A stretch of DNA of 7,165 bases from an uncultured Kouleothrix sp. GTDB lineage: Bacteria; Chloroflexota; Chloroflexia; Chloroflexales; Roseiflexaceae. The stretch is taken from the NCBI GenBank assembly GCA_937858455.1, contig CALLYN010000425.1:1-7165 (forward strand). The letters run 5' to 3'. This document shows positions 6,923 through 7,165 of this stretch, in pieces; positions within the stretch are counted from its first letter, which is position 1, and each line of letters opens with the position of its first letter. Below the pieces are notes generated by a model, which was given only the letters and a program-made list of their open reading frames with translations, was not told where the DNA came from and did no database searches. The translations under genes were made by a program, and so were the position numbers.

Positions 6923-7165
6923 ATGCACGGGACCATCGAAAATTCAGGGGAAGCCCATCTGCGCGAGGCGCGCGAAAAAGCCTGGTCGATGCCGCTTGCG
7001 GATTTCGATCCGGGCAATCCGGAGCTATTCCGCACCGACACGCACTGGCCTTATTTCGACCGGCTGCGCCAGGAAGACCCGGTACACTACTGCAAGGATT
7101 CGATGTTCGGCCCGTACTGGTCGGTGACCAAGTACAACGACATCATGGCGGTCGACACCAATCAC
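6923..7165 (+). CDS. Cytochrome P450, N-terminal 81 residues (CYP153-like flavour)
   Basis: The gene opens with ATG at 6923 behind GGGAGGAG with a four-base gap, and runs off the right edge in frame. The N-terminus is soluble, as in bacterial class I P450s. Typical early landmarks are present: [15 protein letters not shown] (43-57), the helix A and first beta-strand region, and [19 protein letters not shown] (63-81), the next strand and start of helix B. The HYC...GPYWSVT...DIMAVDTNH pattern recalls CYP153-type alkane/fatty-acid hydroxylases and their relatives from Alphaproteobacteria, but the I-helix, ExxR and heme-cysteine motifs lie outside the window, so the subfamily and substrate are not established. 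It is divergent from the dehydrogenase gene. Confidence 0.88.
   Translation, partial: MHGTIENSGEAHLREAREKAWSMPLADFDPGNPELFRTDTHWPYFDRLRQEDPVHYCKDSMFGPYWSVTKYNDIMAVDTNH

Noticed and set aside
6700..7041. N-terminal extension of the dehydrogenase to 7041
   Set aside because: It would overlap the P450 antisense and add about 114 residues absent from the family; the ATG at 6699 has a good ribosome site and fits the usual N-terminus.

Overview
The window looks like a mosaic of at least two genomes rather than one locus. Positions 1 to about 5056 read as one coherent, GC-rich stretch with every gene on the minus strand. The lineage may be Chloroflexota: this rests on protein flavour, codon use and a LysK-type hydrolase, and was not tested by any search. 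In transcription order it holds the 3' part of a lysK-like hydrolase gene (4709-5056), a CPA2-type cation/proton antiporter (2965-4170), an Amt ammonium transporter (1171-2703) closed by a near-perfect terminator (1116-1154), and then a gene-free stretch. That stretch has a strong sigma70-like promoter (904-933), about 260 nt of hairpin-rich RNA and another strong terminator (640-670). Last comes an alpha/beta hydrolase (386 to the left edge) whose ribosome binding site is complementary to an upstream leader segment. A short, broken, HTH-like reading frame on the plus strand (4563-4740) meets the end of lysK.

From about 5056 to 5710 the sequence is patchwork. The lysK reading loses family resemblance at about 5056. 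Unassigned sequence follows, then a piece resembling an MCE/MlaD domain (5239-5400), then a 69-codon internal slice of an MFS transporter (5504-5710). None has a start or a natural end.

From 5689 to 7165 the content is typical of Proteobacteria (inferred). It is an isovaleryl-CoA dehydrogenase on the minus strand (start 6699), cut off about 53 residues before its usual C-terminus, and a divergent cytochrome P450 running off the right edge (start 6923). The dehydrogenase and MFS fragments share the same 22 bp (5689-5710) in opposite orientations. That pattern fits a microhomology or k-mer joint, so an assembly or amplification chimera is the first explanation to test.

Functionally, the left part pairs ammonium uptake with monovalent cation/proton exchange, and the right part is leucine catabolism next to a P450 oxidation gene. 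The most promising candidate for something undescribed is the promoter-hairpins-terminator unit at 640-933. It could be a free-standing small RNA, or the start of a long regulated leader for the alpha/beta hydrolase. That hydrolase is itself odd, having alanine where the catalytic serine is expected.
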